From Trichoplax sp. H2 (taxonomy: Eukaryota; Placozoa; Uniplacotomia; Trichoplacea): 64,000 nucleotides of DNA. Position numbers and translations under genes: made by a program. Location of the stretch: positions 186,001-250,000 of the forward strand of contig NOWV01000047.1 of the NCBI GenBank assembly GCA_003344405.1. Direction: 5' to 3'. This document shows, piece by piece, positions 12,284 to 25,800 of the stretch (positions within the stretch are counted from its first letter, which is position 1; each line of letters opens with the position of its first letter). Below the pieces are notes generated by a model. That model was given only the letters and a program-made list of their open reading frames with translations, did not search any database and was not told the DNA's origin.

Positions 12284-15269
12284 AGTTTTTAATATAGGTC
12301 AAAATATAACCCAATGATAACCCTGCCCTTAGCCAATTGATTATAATAAGTAGAAAGAAAATTTTGCCTACGAATCATTCGTGATCGTTGAAGTAAAATT
12401 GAAGTAATAATCTCTCCTAAGAGAATATGAATAAATAAATAGTAAACTTCTAACAGTCTTCCTGGAACGGCTAATACAGTATATGAAAAAAATCCCTAGC
12501 GTAGAGACATCATCGTGCACTACTATCAATTATAATTATTAATCGCTTTTTTGATCGAAGGAATTGGAAATAAGCTAGTTCTTGAATGCACGAATTCGTT
12601 CAAGATAAACCAGAACAAGTTATTCTATTTCTGACATTGTAATACTCTACTTATTCATATTCTACCAATTTAGCGTCGTAAACCGATGCTTAGCGTCTAT
12701 TTATAGTCAATTCAAAAACGAGCAAATAATTCTATTGACTAAGAATACAATGCCTCAGCTATTCTATCTGGTCCTATTCCACTGAGATAGAAGTAAGAAT
12801 ATCTAATTGTATGCATTACCAATTATCATGAGATGCTTTTGTTCCGTTGCTTATTTTGTTGTATTTCTATTTAGCTACATCGACTGCATAAATCGAAGGA
12901 TAAAAATTGTAATAGACGAAAGTAATCGGCTAGAATACTTCCTAGATCAAGGAATAGGCATGTCGCCAATGTAGATGTATAAGAACTCTGTAGAAGGAGA
13001 ATTTATATATCATTCGAATTAAGTTGCGTCGATTTTATAAGTCAAATGGAAGAGGAATAAAATTGTTCATATAGCAACTTGGTTTATTCACACGCGATAT
13101 GATGATGCAACGATCTACTTTGCGGGTTTAATTATCGCTTTCCTATCTTAAATCTATTTGAGTAGATTTCATAAAGCCTCAAAACAGTGTTTTAATCATA
13201 TTCTTTCCAGTTATATTCAGTCAAGGCTATTACATCATTTACTTGTAAATTAAAGCAAATTGGCGAAAAGCTTAAAATCTGCCTAGAGCTAGTAAGCAAC
13301 AGGTGATTGTCATGGCTGCAAATTCTAGTGTATCATCAGCATTACCTATCGGTGGCTGATGTTGGAATTAGTCAGTTATCATATCGGACGATATAATTGA
13401 GAAATTATGTGTGTTTTATTTCCTAGGTAAAGCTATTCAATCTGCTCCTTGGTAGTAAAAAATTGAGATTTTTATAAAGTTTATTAGGCTATTGCTATTC
13501 GTTAAACGAATAGTTGTGTTGGCTACTCCATTACATCAGATGTACTCATTATAGGGCATGTCGGATTAAAGAAGGACTACCGTAATTGCACATTAGATCA
13601 ACAGTATATTTGAAGTAAGCTATCAAGAGAAATTATTTACCGTATTTCTACAGCTTAGTATCGAGAGAGTAGCATAGAAAAGTCTGATTCTTCATAATTA
13701 TATACAAGATGAGTTGCCGTTTGAATATTGATTAAAGATCGATTTTATTATTAATTTCGATTTCATTCATATATTGAAACATCAATCTCGAATTTTACCG
13801 AAGGTCAATTTTAACTAATCTCCTGTTATGGACGAATAGTGTTAAAAAGTTCAAGTTACTAGCTAAATTAGATTGAGTAACTATGTTTAGATCCATGTGA
13901 TATCTTAATGTTTCATTAAGTTAATACAGAGATATTTTTATTGAGGAACAAGTATCGTATTCGATACAGAGGTAACTATAGTAGATCGACATATTAGATG
14001 TAAAGTATCAACAATAACTGCAGTAATCGAACTATGGAGGGAAGTAACGATATTTACACCTTTAGAATAGAACATATAAAGACATTATAATTGCATAACT
14101 ATATGTAAGAAGGTATAAATAGCATTGACTTTCCTTTATATCTCAGATACTACCATATAGTACAGTAATTCTTTCTTCTGCTCAGTTATTTTTATGGTAT
14201 TTCACGATCGACTACTATCAATGTACTACCTTGCACGAAATTGTATCCCGACAAGATTATTTTTTAAGTTGATGAAAACCATTTGTACTTATCGTACTGT
14301 ACCTTGTATCCTTATAAAAATATTATTAATGTTTTGCCAACAATAAAGAAAGAATTAGGAAACTATCAGAACATGTTCATTATTGCACTGTTGGAAAGTG
14401 TATAGCTCATAGATAATCTGAATTTCAGCTAATAGCTATTGCTTTCTATTTAATTTGATTATAATTAATTATTACTGCCCTCCAAATTTCACCGTGTTAT
14501 GAAACTAAAAATTTTCAATGTGAAATGAGTTATCGGTGTTTGATACTGATTTTTTGGTAAATCCTGCAAATATTCTTACTAGGTTGTAATATAAGGTTTA
14601 TTCGCCTACAACCTAAAAAATTGCTTAATTGGTATATTTCGTGTGTGATATTAATTTATTATAGCGCAAAAGTCTTCTTAATCAAAATGGAATCCTAACA
14701 AAGCAAAATTATGAAGTAAATCAGATACTGTAAACGTATACCATTCTTAACAAGTTTATAGTAAGTTTACCGCTTTGATAGAATTTGCTTTCAGTAGTTC
14801 ATTTCTATCTGTATTTAGCAATAAGCTACAGGGTACACTTTAATTATTTCTACGGAAGTAACTTGTTCAACTGCACTAGTCTAGCAGGATTTTTCGAAAA
14901 TTTCGATTATATAACAATGGCTATGCTTGTAAAAGCATATCTGTATGCAAGTTAGCTTAGCTTGCAAGTAAATTTGATTAGCATTATATTTGAACCTTTT
15001 TTGATAAAAAATTTTAAAATAGAGTAAAATTATTGCTTTCAATCAACATTTGAATCATATAACGGAATTACCACTATTGCAAAGCGTATATAAATGTCAT
15101 TTAGTCTGTAACTAAAATTACTATCGCTATTATACGTGTACCTTTATTGGATGAAAAATTGTGGATAGAGAAAGATTAACAGTTATAAGGCAACTTATAG
15201 AACTAAATTTAATTTGATTTTTTATAGACATTTTATTTTTCTGAATTCGTCTTCATATTGGTATTTGAT
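12284..15269. other. Intergenic stretch upstream of MFS paralogue 2
   Basis: About 3 kb without a supportable exon. It separates the start codon of the MFS gene at 12283 from the stop codon of the carbonic anhydrase gene at 15270. AT-rich, with no long reading frame and no repeat that I could define. Confidence 0.6.
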
Positions 15270-18200
15270 TTATGGCCGAAAAGTGGATCGAATTTGGCGA
15301 TTGTTCAACGATTGGACTGGCCTAAAGTTATCCATCATCTTGCCATCGCGTGATTGTAAATCACGGAATGCTGTAATCTATTTGGAACGAATCAACAAGG
15401 AAATTAAATCAATACATAAGTTATTAAGATCTGTTGATGTAGAATTACTTCGTATAACTTGATAACGATGCTTTTCCTACTATTATTGATTACCCTCAGA
15501 TGGTGCTAAGCTCCTTTTATATGTAACTTCACGGGTAATGCGAGAATTAAGTTTAAATTGAGCAAGCCTAATTTCCATATAGTCCGTATAATATGGTGTT
15601 GTATACGATATTCAGAAGTTGATAAAGTATAGTAATATATCAGGTGATATACTGTATAATTCTGTTCTATCATTATCAGAGTCTATTGATATGATTATGT
15701 AACATAACCTGCTGTGAATTCATACCGTAATACTCAAGAGTCGGTAGGACGTTATAACTAAACTCTGATCATTTGGATGAAATTATTCAAGAATATCATT
15801 ATAATATTCCAGTAAATATTGGATTGAAATGTATAGTTAACATACTTGTTCAGAGGAAATTTCGATCGGATCTCGTAAAACTATCCAGGTAACATTTTCG
15901 GTACAGGGTGGTGTTGTTAGAGATCCTTGATAAGTCCAGTAAGCGTTGCGACCTAAGTTATGAAGAAAGAGATTCTTGCTTGTAGTCAAATTAATTATAG
16001 GATATCAATCATTGAATGTTCGATATTTAGCTTTTGCAGCGTAGGATAGTCTATTGCATAAGGTGTCTATCTAAAGGAAGATAGATAACTCACCTTGGGG
16101 ATTAGGTAATAAGTCTTCGGGGTTAAAACTGCTAATCTTAACAGCTTCATCATTCTGTATTCAGTTATAACGTTAAAGAGAAAACAGATCGTCAATTGCA
16201 AATGCTTCTATGTAATCATAATTGTGTAATGATTGAGAATATGTTATGGAATCAAGAAATTTTTAGAATTATTAAATAGTTAACGGAACTACTACAATAA
16301 TTTATGTATACGAGATATCCTGTATAGCATACAGTAGCTTAATTATCATATCAACGGTATGTGGGTATTTAAGCATGTTATAATTTAAATTCAATTAGCA
16401 AATATTATAATTACTCTGTCTATGAATTTTGCAGCTAATGATAATCAAAGTTTAGGTACAGAGATTTATAATAAGACCTGTCTACTTGTATACGATATAA
16501 CAAATTACCTGATGAGTTATTTTATGCAGTTGATCAACAATGGCTTGAAGCTTATCATGATGAGATCCAATCTATGAGGTATAATTAAATAGTGTTAGAG
16601 ATTAAGCATTGCATAAATCATGCAATTGATCGGATAGTATTAACAAATAGGACAAAGTGGTATACGAGCAAGATACTACATTTAGAATTCTTTATGATGC
16701 TAACTTTATCACTGATTAGCAAATTAATAGAGCACGATAAAGCTGGACTAAAATGCACTCTCAAGTAGTGATACTTAAATACTATTATGCTGTATTCATG
16801 CACTTATTAGATCAGCTTTCATCAGTAAATTCGTTATAGCTAATGATCACTATCAAGTAGAGATAATAACGAAGATGAAGTGGTAATAAGTAGAGGAATT
16901 CTCCGGTTGCATCAGCTTACAGTGGGTAATTCATTATAACCAAACATAGAAACTAGTGAGTTGTAGTGTATCGAAATTCATCTTATTTTTAGTAGAAATA
17001 TGTTAATGATTCATGACATGATATTAATAAGTTTATAACGCTTTTGATCTGCCTAAGAATTATTAGCAATTACGAGAAATGTAGCAATATACTAGAGGTA
17101 AATAAAATAGAGAAAATACACGTCAACATTGATATTCTAGACATGCTTAATAAATTATAATTATCTATGAATTATTTTATACAGCACTTTAAATTAATTT
17201 TAGTACTTTTTGGTAGACACAGTACAATAATTGCAATAATGAGAAGGCCGATGTTGATAAAAAAGTCATAGAAAATAAAGTATGAAGCTGCTTTTACCTT
17301 GGTAAAGACTCCGATTACCGCTAAACCGTGCGGTTGGCTAAAAGCTTCGGTGACATTCTTGTACAGGGTTTTATTCCAATGGACCAAGTGAATCTGTTTC
17401 ATATTAACGATACAGAATAAGATTAGAAGAGAAGTTTATTTTATATTCACGTTAGATTTTAAGTGATATTAAAATGAAAATTACAGCTAAGGCTATCTAT
17501 AGTAATTAATTTTTGGAGTTGATTACAATTTAGGTTTTAGATTATTTCCTCTCACGTTATTGAATAGTTATTTCAGTCATTTCTATAGCTATAAATTACC
17601 TCCATTGCATGTGATGTCTTATTAACGGTATGCTCAGAGCCACGATAATCTTCCTTTCCCCAATGTGCATGAAACTGAACTAGCTCATATTCATAGCTTA
17701 GAGGTCCATCTTGAATTACTAGAATTATACAAATCATATTGTAGTAGCATAATTGATGGATTAGTTTAATTAAGATTATACTATATGGAGAATGTTCTAT
17801 CACTGCATTACGTCTAATAAAATTGAAGCAGGCATAATCAGGTTTAAGATAAAAAAGAAAAATAGAGAAAAGCCATTTAAATATCCCTTGTTCTGGTGAT
17901 CGAAAGGTATGATATATAAATACTAGCAATTTCTTGTTTTGAAAATGAATGAAGGACACTGCTGTAAATTGATAAAAGAGTTTTGAAATTGTTGTAATGT
18001 ATTTATAACGATACATCAGGGTGCTAAGTTTTCGTATTGCATAACGAAAACGAGCTAAGATCGTATCTAAATAGCAAATATCTAGATGTTAGCTGATTTT
18101 AGGTCCATAGATATTAATATCAGATCGTCAATTTTTTATCGTTAGTTAAAATTCAGGCAATTTATAACCTTGGGACGTATGCAATCGATAAATATCTAGA

Positions 18201-21200
18201 TATAAGTTCAGATTTGCAGGTATTAAATATTTTAATAAAATATCAACTTTTCTAATTCGTTAAATAAATCTTGAAACTTGGCAACCTTAGATAACGCACA
18301 TCAATTTGTCGATGATGCTCTAGAGAAGGCAAAATAATATTTACTTTTTACCACTGCAATAAACTCAAGCAGGATAGGTTTATTTTGTTATTTGGATTAG
18401 TAATATAGTTCTGCAGAGAATATTGGAAATTTGATACAATTATGGATAAATGTAATATTTGATAAAGATATGGCTGTCATTGTGAATAAGTTAATCGTTA
18501 TAGTCCATTTATATAGGCAAGGGCTCTAAATCTATACTTATGTACGTGTATTATTTCTAATTTCTTAACTTCGATCGTCGAATAACTAAATTTTTCTGGC
18601 TATAGTTCCTTGGTCAGATCCATATGATAATGAAATATATTATTCTTAGAAATTATGCTAAATCAGTATCTGCTACAGAATAGCTATGCTCTGTCTTACT
18701 CGTAGGTCACCACGACACGCTTCTTATCATTAGTGAAAATGAAATTGTTAACTTTTAAAGTTAAAATAAATTATAACTGTCGCTACTACCTTTGGTAAAT
18801 TGCCAAGCACTACCTTTTAACCCATGATAAATTAGGCGATATTTGTGGAGCAGAATATTATTTTTAAAAGTTAAAATAAATTTATGATAGGTGCAATTAC
18901 TTGGATAAATAACCAAGCTCCATCTAAGCTAATGATGGTACGTCAAATATTACGAATAGAAACATAATTAACATTAAAGATAAAGTAAATTATGATAGTG
19001 CTCTTGCCCTCATTTTTAAGATGTGTCTTAAGTAATGACAATATATTTAATGTCTTGATAGAAATTATAAATATCCTATTTAATACAAATAACTGTTAGC
19101 AATTCAGTGTTGGCCAACGCCTATGGACTTTATACTATAAATAAATTTATAGCTATCCAATGATGATATCAGAATTTTTACCTTCTGCAATATACAACTT
19201 AGCTTATCTGATATTAGAAGGAAAGGTGAGGTAGAATATTCCTCCGAGATTATTTTGTGTAGTAATCAATACTTCATGTTATAAACCTTTATTTTACTAT
19301 ATCATTCGAGTCTATTACTACTTAATTGCTATTTCTATTTAATTTGCCTAAGAATCTTTTGGATGCATATATGATCTCAGTTATATTTCATGATAGTTAT
19401 TTATACAGACTGTAACATATAGGGCAAGAATCAATTTTGTAGTTTTTTTCGGTTATTGAACCTATGCATACTAAAAATTAAGAAAAGTTTTGACCAAAGT
19501 CATGCAATTTTATCCATACTAGTAAAATTTTTGAATGATCCTGGCTTGCAAAAATCTTTTAAAATTTTTGCTGCTAGATATCATTTTGTGGTGATGAATT
19601 ATTAGAGGTAAAGTGTAGCAATATAAAGTTATATTTATAGTTTCCGGTTTTATAGTCATTGGTTAAAAGTAGATCTCAATATTAGCTAGATGTATCAGTA
19701 CTGAAGATATTGGAACTTTTTTGACCTATCACAGCCTCAGAAACCACTCTAGATACGTGTTAGATCGTAGCTTTACTTGATGATAACGAATTATTTCGAC
19801 CCAGAGATAGATAGAGAGAATTAATTTAGTCATTTTAATTTACGCTTAAAAATTTAAATCCAAGTTTGATCTACTTGTCTCAAGTCTTGTTGAAAGTTTT
19901 TATTACCCAATGAGTAATACATATGTCTTTAGATTTACCCCAGGTATCGTATGATGCTATTCTATGCCAATCAATTATTATGTAGACTGTAATAATACAG
20001 CAAGGATTAATCTTGTCGTTTAGATTATGGGGTAGGTACTTAAAATGAGGTCTGCGTTTTCAAATACCGATCGTCTAAATTGTCGATCTCTAAGTTAGAG
20101 TTGTATCCTATCTCGTGATAGATAATATCAGAGCAAAAAAGATCAGGAAAGGGTAAACATTTATCACGTTATTGATATAATCTATCTCCATATCAATAAG
20201 CTGCAAATGAAAGAGATGACTACGTAAAACAAATAGTCATGATCAACAGGGAATAATTCCGGCTATTTGATGATGATTACGAAGACATGATATTGAGTGG
20301 ATGCTGCAGTCATCTTATTTGCTTTTCTATCTAATTATGTTTTAGCTTATCTTGCTGAAATTATCAATGAGAGCAGAAGATTTATAATGTCATATACAGC
20401 ATATCGTTCTTATTCGTATCCATCTCTTAGCTACTGTAAATGTCATATACATGTGCAGACGAAGGTCTATTGATGAACTGTAGATAGTTTTTTGGGGCGA
20501 TATTTTAACTTTTTCTTCATTATCGAAGGCGAAATTAAACATAAATGATAGGTGGATAGGATTATAAATCGCTAACATTTTGTCATGTATAGGTAGATGT
20601 ACTGTATTTAGTTTAATCTATTCATTGACTGATATTAACTTGGAAATCTTGATTTTTTCTCAGTAAGATGGGTTGCAATTATTACAAGCACATGATTTGG
20701 ACTGTTTCAACATTTCAATTTGACTCATACCGTTCTACATTTCTTGTATAAAAGTAGACGTAACTAGATCTGCTATGATCTAGTATTACTTATTCAGTAA
20801 GTAATTAAAAAGAAGTTGTAATTGATAAATACAGTAAAAAAAGAAACTTTAAAGAACTGATGCAAATGTAATGGTTGCTTCTTTAAACGAAGATTAATGT
20901 CTTAGTTATCATTTTACTGACCACAATCTTGACCAAGAGCAACCATAAAGGAAGAACCCGTGTTGGTGAGTAGGCTATCCGAGCATGGAGAATAAGTGAT
21001 TTTCAGTGGATGATCAAGTAAATCTTGTTGAAAGATTTGCTGGCTACATTCTATATCTATTGGAGATTGGTAATGACCATTAGCAAGAGGATAATCGTTA
21101 TGCCACTTTTCTGGACCTAGCATCGATTAAGAATAGAATAAGATAAGTTAGTTTTACCGATCCTTTTGATGGAATCTATTAAATTGTAGGATAATCTGCA

Positions 21201-21736
21201 CGATCTTACAGTATAAATAAGAATTAAGCAATTATCTTATCGATATTTGATGTAAGACCTTGATCAGTATAGTTCCAAACCATTGCAATTGTAAACGACT
21301 CAGAATAAGGTAAAATATCGAATTTTATTACTTCTAGAAGAAAAGGATAAATAACAATAAGACTATAGGATATCAGCGACAAATAATCCAATGTCGAAGA
21401 TTAAGTAATAATTAATCTAACCGGGCACAAATTCGATGTCCAAGTAAATTCTTCTTCTATCCGCAAACTAATCTTGCAAGATTGGATACTGATGCCGATT
21501 GAACAGAAGCCAATCCAACCAATTCGAATTGGAATCAATATGAAAAAATAGTCGAATGGCTGTCGTTTTATTGAATTAGAATCTTAGCAAAGGGTCAGCT
21601 TAGCCTTTGTCTGCAAGCTAGAAAGGCCCAGGAAGCAATCAATCCTATTAACAATTAATAACAATAAACTGTTAAATAGTATATGGAAATAATAATGTTG
21701 TACCTATATAACCTTGTCCATATTCATTGTGATTGG
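15270..21736 (-). CDS. Alpha-carbonic anhydrase (5' end not found)
   Basis: Eight exons join in frame: 21736-21704 (start approximate), 21116-20922, 17718-17600, 17393-17298, 16571-16509, 16154-16094, 15952-15846, 15377-15270 (stop TAA), about 260 residues. The product hydrates CO2 to bicarbonate. Zinc ligands are seen as Phe-His-Ala-His-Trp (His94, His96 in CA II numbering) and Ile-His-Leu-Val-His-Trp (His119). The gate-keeping Gly-Ser-Glu-His (Glu106) and Ser-Leu-Thr-Thr-Pro-Pro (Thr199) are present. The usual proton-shuttle His64 is Ser in the Asn-Thr-Gly-Ser-Ser-Phe segment. Several extra cysteines suggest a secreted form, but the first exon, which would show a signal peptide, was not identified. 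There is no C-terminal membrane segment. The second exon ends at a GTCAGT donor. Intron 2 is about 3.2 kb, unusually long for this window. An overlapping plus-strand frame at 15214-15462 is a shadow of the last exon. Confidence 0.9.
18735..19010. repeat. Diverged tandem repeat inside carbonic anhydrase intron 2
   Basis: Roughly three copies of a 115-120 bp unit. Each has a run like TTAAAGTTAAAATAAATTATxA, then TTGGxAAATxxCCAAGC, then CATGATAAATT or CTAATGATGG. The sequence is non-coding; copy number and edges are approximate because divergence is high. Confidence 0.5.
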
Positions 21737-22802
21737 CTACTCAATAATATGGATTCCAAATAAGAAAAATAAAGGCCGAAAATTAAGCATGCGTGCTGCT
21801 GATTCCAATCGTCTTCATGGGGCGGCAATTTATGCTAATATCAAGAAAGGTGGAGGTAGAATTGATACCCGAATAAAGTTGTAGATATAACTGGAAAGAT
21901 GTTACGATCGTATATATATTTGTTAGTCTAGGTAGGATAAGGTTGTACAGAATCATTTGTTGTAAGTATTGCAGTAAATATTTTGATATATATTGTATAC
22001 AGTATATGTGTTGAAGTCAATGCTAGCAATGCCAAATTGCCTATATATGCTGATATATACTGTATGTTATACAACATAATAGCTAATCCAAAATAATGAG
22101 AAGTAGGTAGGGACGTGTAATATGGATGGAGGCGTGGCTGGAAGTGATATTTGCCATCGTATCTACTCATTATTTCTATCATCACCAGATAGAAGAATTA
22201 CGAATATGATCGATTTGATGTGCTGTACGTATAATATTAGATGGATGAAAATATAATATGTCGTAATAGAGGATGCACCTCAAGATACTGTCCGGCATGA
22301 AGGATACCATCAGACAAAATTAGTTTATCCATAGATATCATAGAGGGATACATCACATGATCACGTATGGACTCCAATCAATTACTGCAAATATGATAGT
22401 TTTTTCTACTATTCGTTTATTACAGCGATTGTGCATATACCATGTACTGTATTTATATAGTCTAGCTCTTTATTGCAATATGTATAATCATAAAAACTGA
22501 CGTAATAAGGAAGAATGAAAACAATATAATTTAGACGTCGAATTAAAACACAACATATCAGTCTTGGTCAACTGCATAAAATTCTACAATATAAAATGGT
22601 CTAAAGTATATGCAAATATGAATTTAAAATACAAAACATCGGCTTTTTGTTTCTCCAACACTTCAGCTATTCCTTAGAAACGGGATTGATGACATTTATC
22701 CGAATCTAGCGTATTCATCTACTAGTTTATTACGTTTGCAATATCCATGGGGTGTTTTATTCGTATTGGCAACATTCCAGAAATTTCATATAAAATTGTA
22801 CT
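21737..22802. other. Stretch between carbonic anhydrase and SLF1
   Basis: About 1.1 kb. The missing first exon of the carbonic anhydrase should lie here or in a more distant 5' exon. I found no ATG-containing exon with a hydrophobic leader and a phase matching the exon that starts near 21736. The longest minus-strand frame (21928-22185) does not resemble a known protein. Confidence 0.5.
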
Positions 22803-25800
22803 TTAATTATTTCGTAAAATCCTCATTGCATGCCACACATCCAACTTCATCCTTGCTAGATTTTGCTTGCAGACATTTGTTAACTTTTTGCCATCAATGA
22901 TTGCCAGAACGTGACTTTCTAGGTCTGAGAGTTTATTAAATACTGTACGCAAAGTATTGCCTGGTGACCGTACACTCGGAGCTTGAGTTCTAGCCTCATT
23001 AATCACTCCAACAATGCAAATTTCATCGTCGTTGCCCGAATTTATTGTAGGTTCTTGTACAATCATTTGAGTAATCAGAATATCAATCAGACAAGTCAGG
23101 CTCGTCAAATATAGTTCACAACTCTCAACTTGGACAATGTAAGATTTATATCCTACGTCGTTAGCTATGGATGTTAGCCTCTTTTTTTTCTTTTCTTCAT
23201 CTACAAGTTCCAATGGTGTAACATCGCAGGAACCTTGGTGGGTTAAAAAAAGAGGACCTACAATTATATAGAAAATCGCTCATCTAGGGTATACTGTTTA
23301 ATATTTACCACTTCTTTTTTTGAAAATTTTAAAAATACATACCACCATATTCAAGCAATACTACAGCAGCTTCATAGTGATCGTTTAGAATAGCATCATG
23401 CATAGGCGTAACGCCTCCGTCACCAGAGGCAACCATGTTATGATTTTTATTTAATTTTTGACTCAATTTAATCATAGCTTTAGCAGCTTCAGTATTTCCA
23501 CGATTACAGGCTTCATAAAATGGAGTCCAATCGCAGTTGTCTAATGAATTAACATCGGTGCCACTTACAATTAATTTCTTAATTTTGTTAACTTCATTAC
23601 GTTTACAAGCAAGGTGAAGTTTCGTCTCTCCTGGACAACACCGTACAAGAAGAAAGAACGAGTAAGATCGATGAACAGTTTATATGTTGGGAAGGAAATA
23701 GCAAAGCAAACAGTAAATTAAACTTTCTTCATATTGACTCCACTCTGATAGTATAGTACCCTTTGCATTTCTTTTCTCTAAATTTCCTTTAACACGCTTG
23801 CATCGAGCTATTGATGAGCTGTAATACAGAATTAGCTTATCAGCACTGCCTGGCATCATACATGAATAGGTTAAAATGTGAAAGATGCCGTTCTGCCTAT
23901 TTGTAAGATATTTACTGGCAGGTTATATTCATGTTTAAAATTGTATTTAAATTTACCTTTGAGGAATTTTAAATTGCACTTTCTGAAAATCATTCGATTT
24001 TATTTTACGGCCATACGGAACTAATTGGAAGTAACAATTCAGCTGTATACACGTATACATATACCAACAAAATAATATTTATCATCAGCTAGAACGGATT
24101 ATTGCAATTACGATTAAAACCAGTCAAAATTTACAATAACACATTTACCACTTTTTGAAGCGACAAAGATTCGTTCGTTAACTTTCCACTTGTTTTGACA
24201 ATTGCGTTACTTCCATCAAATGTTAGCAATATAAATTCGCAAACACATGCAGTGAGCCAATCGAGTGGTATGTTGTTAATCAAATTCAATTTAGAGTGGC
24301 TGCATTTCATCTGATCAGTTCTTCCAGCTAATTTGATAGCAAGTGATAGCCCTTGTTCACCAAGGAATGGTTGCCAATCGGATTGATGGAATGATTTTGG
24401 GTACTGATCTGCTACATAGCAGCAATCAATGGATAGTAGGTATATGGAGTATACCATTGATACCTGAATGAAATACGACCAAAAATATAAGCAACTGTAA
24501 GATGTAGGTTTAAATAGAATGAGACCAATTATAAATTATATGGTTTAAATAAATAGAATGAAACTACTTATAATCAGTTGTTTGAAAGCATATCTATGTA
24601 GGCATCTGAATGCTTGTGGAGTGAGGACATACAGCTTCGGATGAAAAATTCGGGTTTCGTTCGTATAGGGATAGAAAGGCATTTAATAATTCTGTATGTT
24701 TGTCGCACGCACAAGGCGTTTGGTAATGATAGGGCCAAAGTAGTGAAAACATAATTGGCTGCTTACTCTTTTCTTTCGTGTTAATAATTCTATAGTGATC
24801 AGAGAATACAGTATTGGAAATTAGCGCGATAGGACTGCGTTCAGTCAGGGTGAATATTCTCGCTTAACAGTATATTAGATTTATCATCGATTGTACAAAT
24901 GTGTCTCAAATTAACTTACGAGCTGTTAAAGAATGCTTTGTAATCCGTCCATAATAGTTTAACAATGAAACGTAAAATTATTACATGACTATTGTTTTCG
25001 TTTCCTGTTAAAAATCTGAACAAGTGTAGTAATTAGACATAGTTTTAGATTGAGTTATTAAAATGATTTGAAGTCCAGTCGTTTACAAAGCCATTCAACA
25101 TACTTGTCGATACATTCTATAATAAATCTCCACATCTCTGTTGAGATACTATCTGGAGTGTATTTCTTTGAACAATGAATGGAGGGACAAAGCGATAGCT
25201 TGTATTCTCTTTTCAACTCTGCTGAGGTCGGTGGATAGCGGCGTAGGCATTCCATTAATAGCGAAAATCCTTCATTTTGAAGGGCATCATCCTCGTTCGC
25301 CTATAGACAGTACATGATAGCGAGATAGTTATTTGAAAGGAGACGTCTAGATAAAATGAAATCTATGTATAATTTTAGCAAATAACGTTATGGCAAATAT
25401 ACCCATAAAAATTAATAAGAATAGTGAGTTATTAGTGCGTATTTACCATAATGAAGCTTTGGACCAATGCACGAAGTACTACCGAAGTGGGATAAAATTG
25501 TATAATACAATTTTTAACGATTTGTATAGCTGAATGGTAATGCTTGTGATAAAGATGATTCTCGAATAAGGTTACTTCATCGACGGGCATCGGATTATAA
25601 TTCTGGCACTGGCGATTATGTACCTAACACAAATGATTAATCTATATTTACATCAACATAGAAATGACACTATCGAGTCTAGTAAATTGATAATAGTATA
25701 CTTGTTCTTCTGTGTGAATAAGAAAAAGTCGATTGCGACATATTTGGTCTTGCTGCCTATTGACTGGTATTCGGAGACTACTTGGGCGAACTAATCTTCT

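Noticed and set aside
15214-15462. Plus-strand frame of 82 codons that reads like a protein end
   Set aside because: It lies opposite the last exon of the carbonic anhydrase gene, whose minus-strand reading is clearly homologous (Leu-Asn-Asn-Arg-Gln-Ile then stop).
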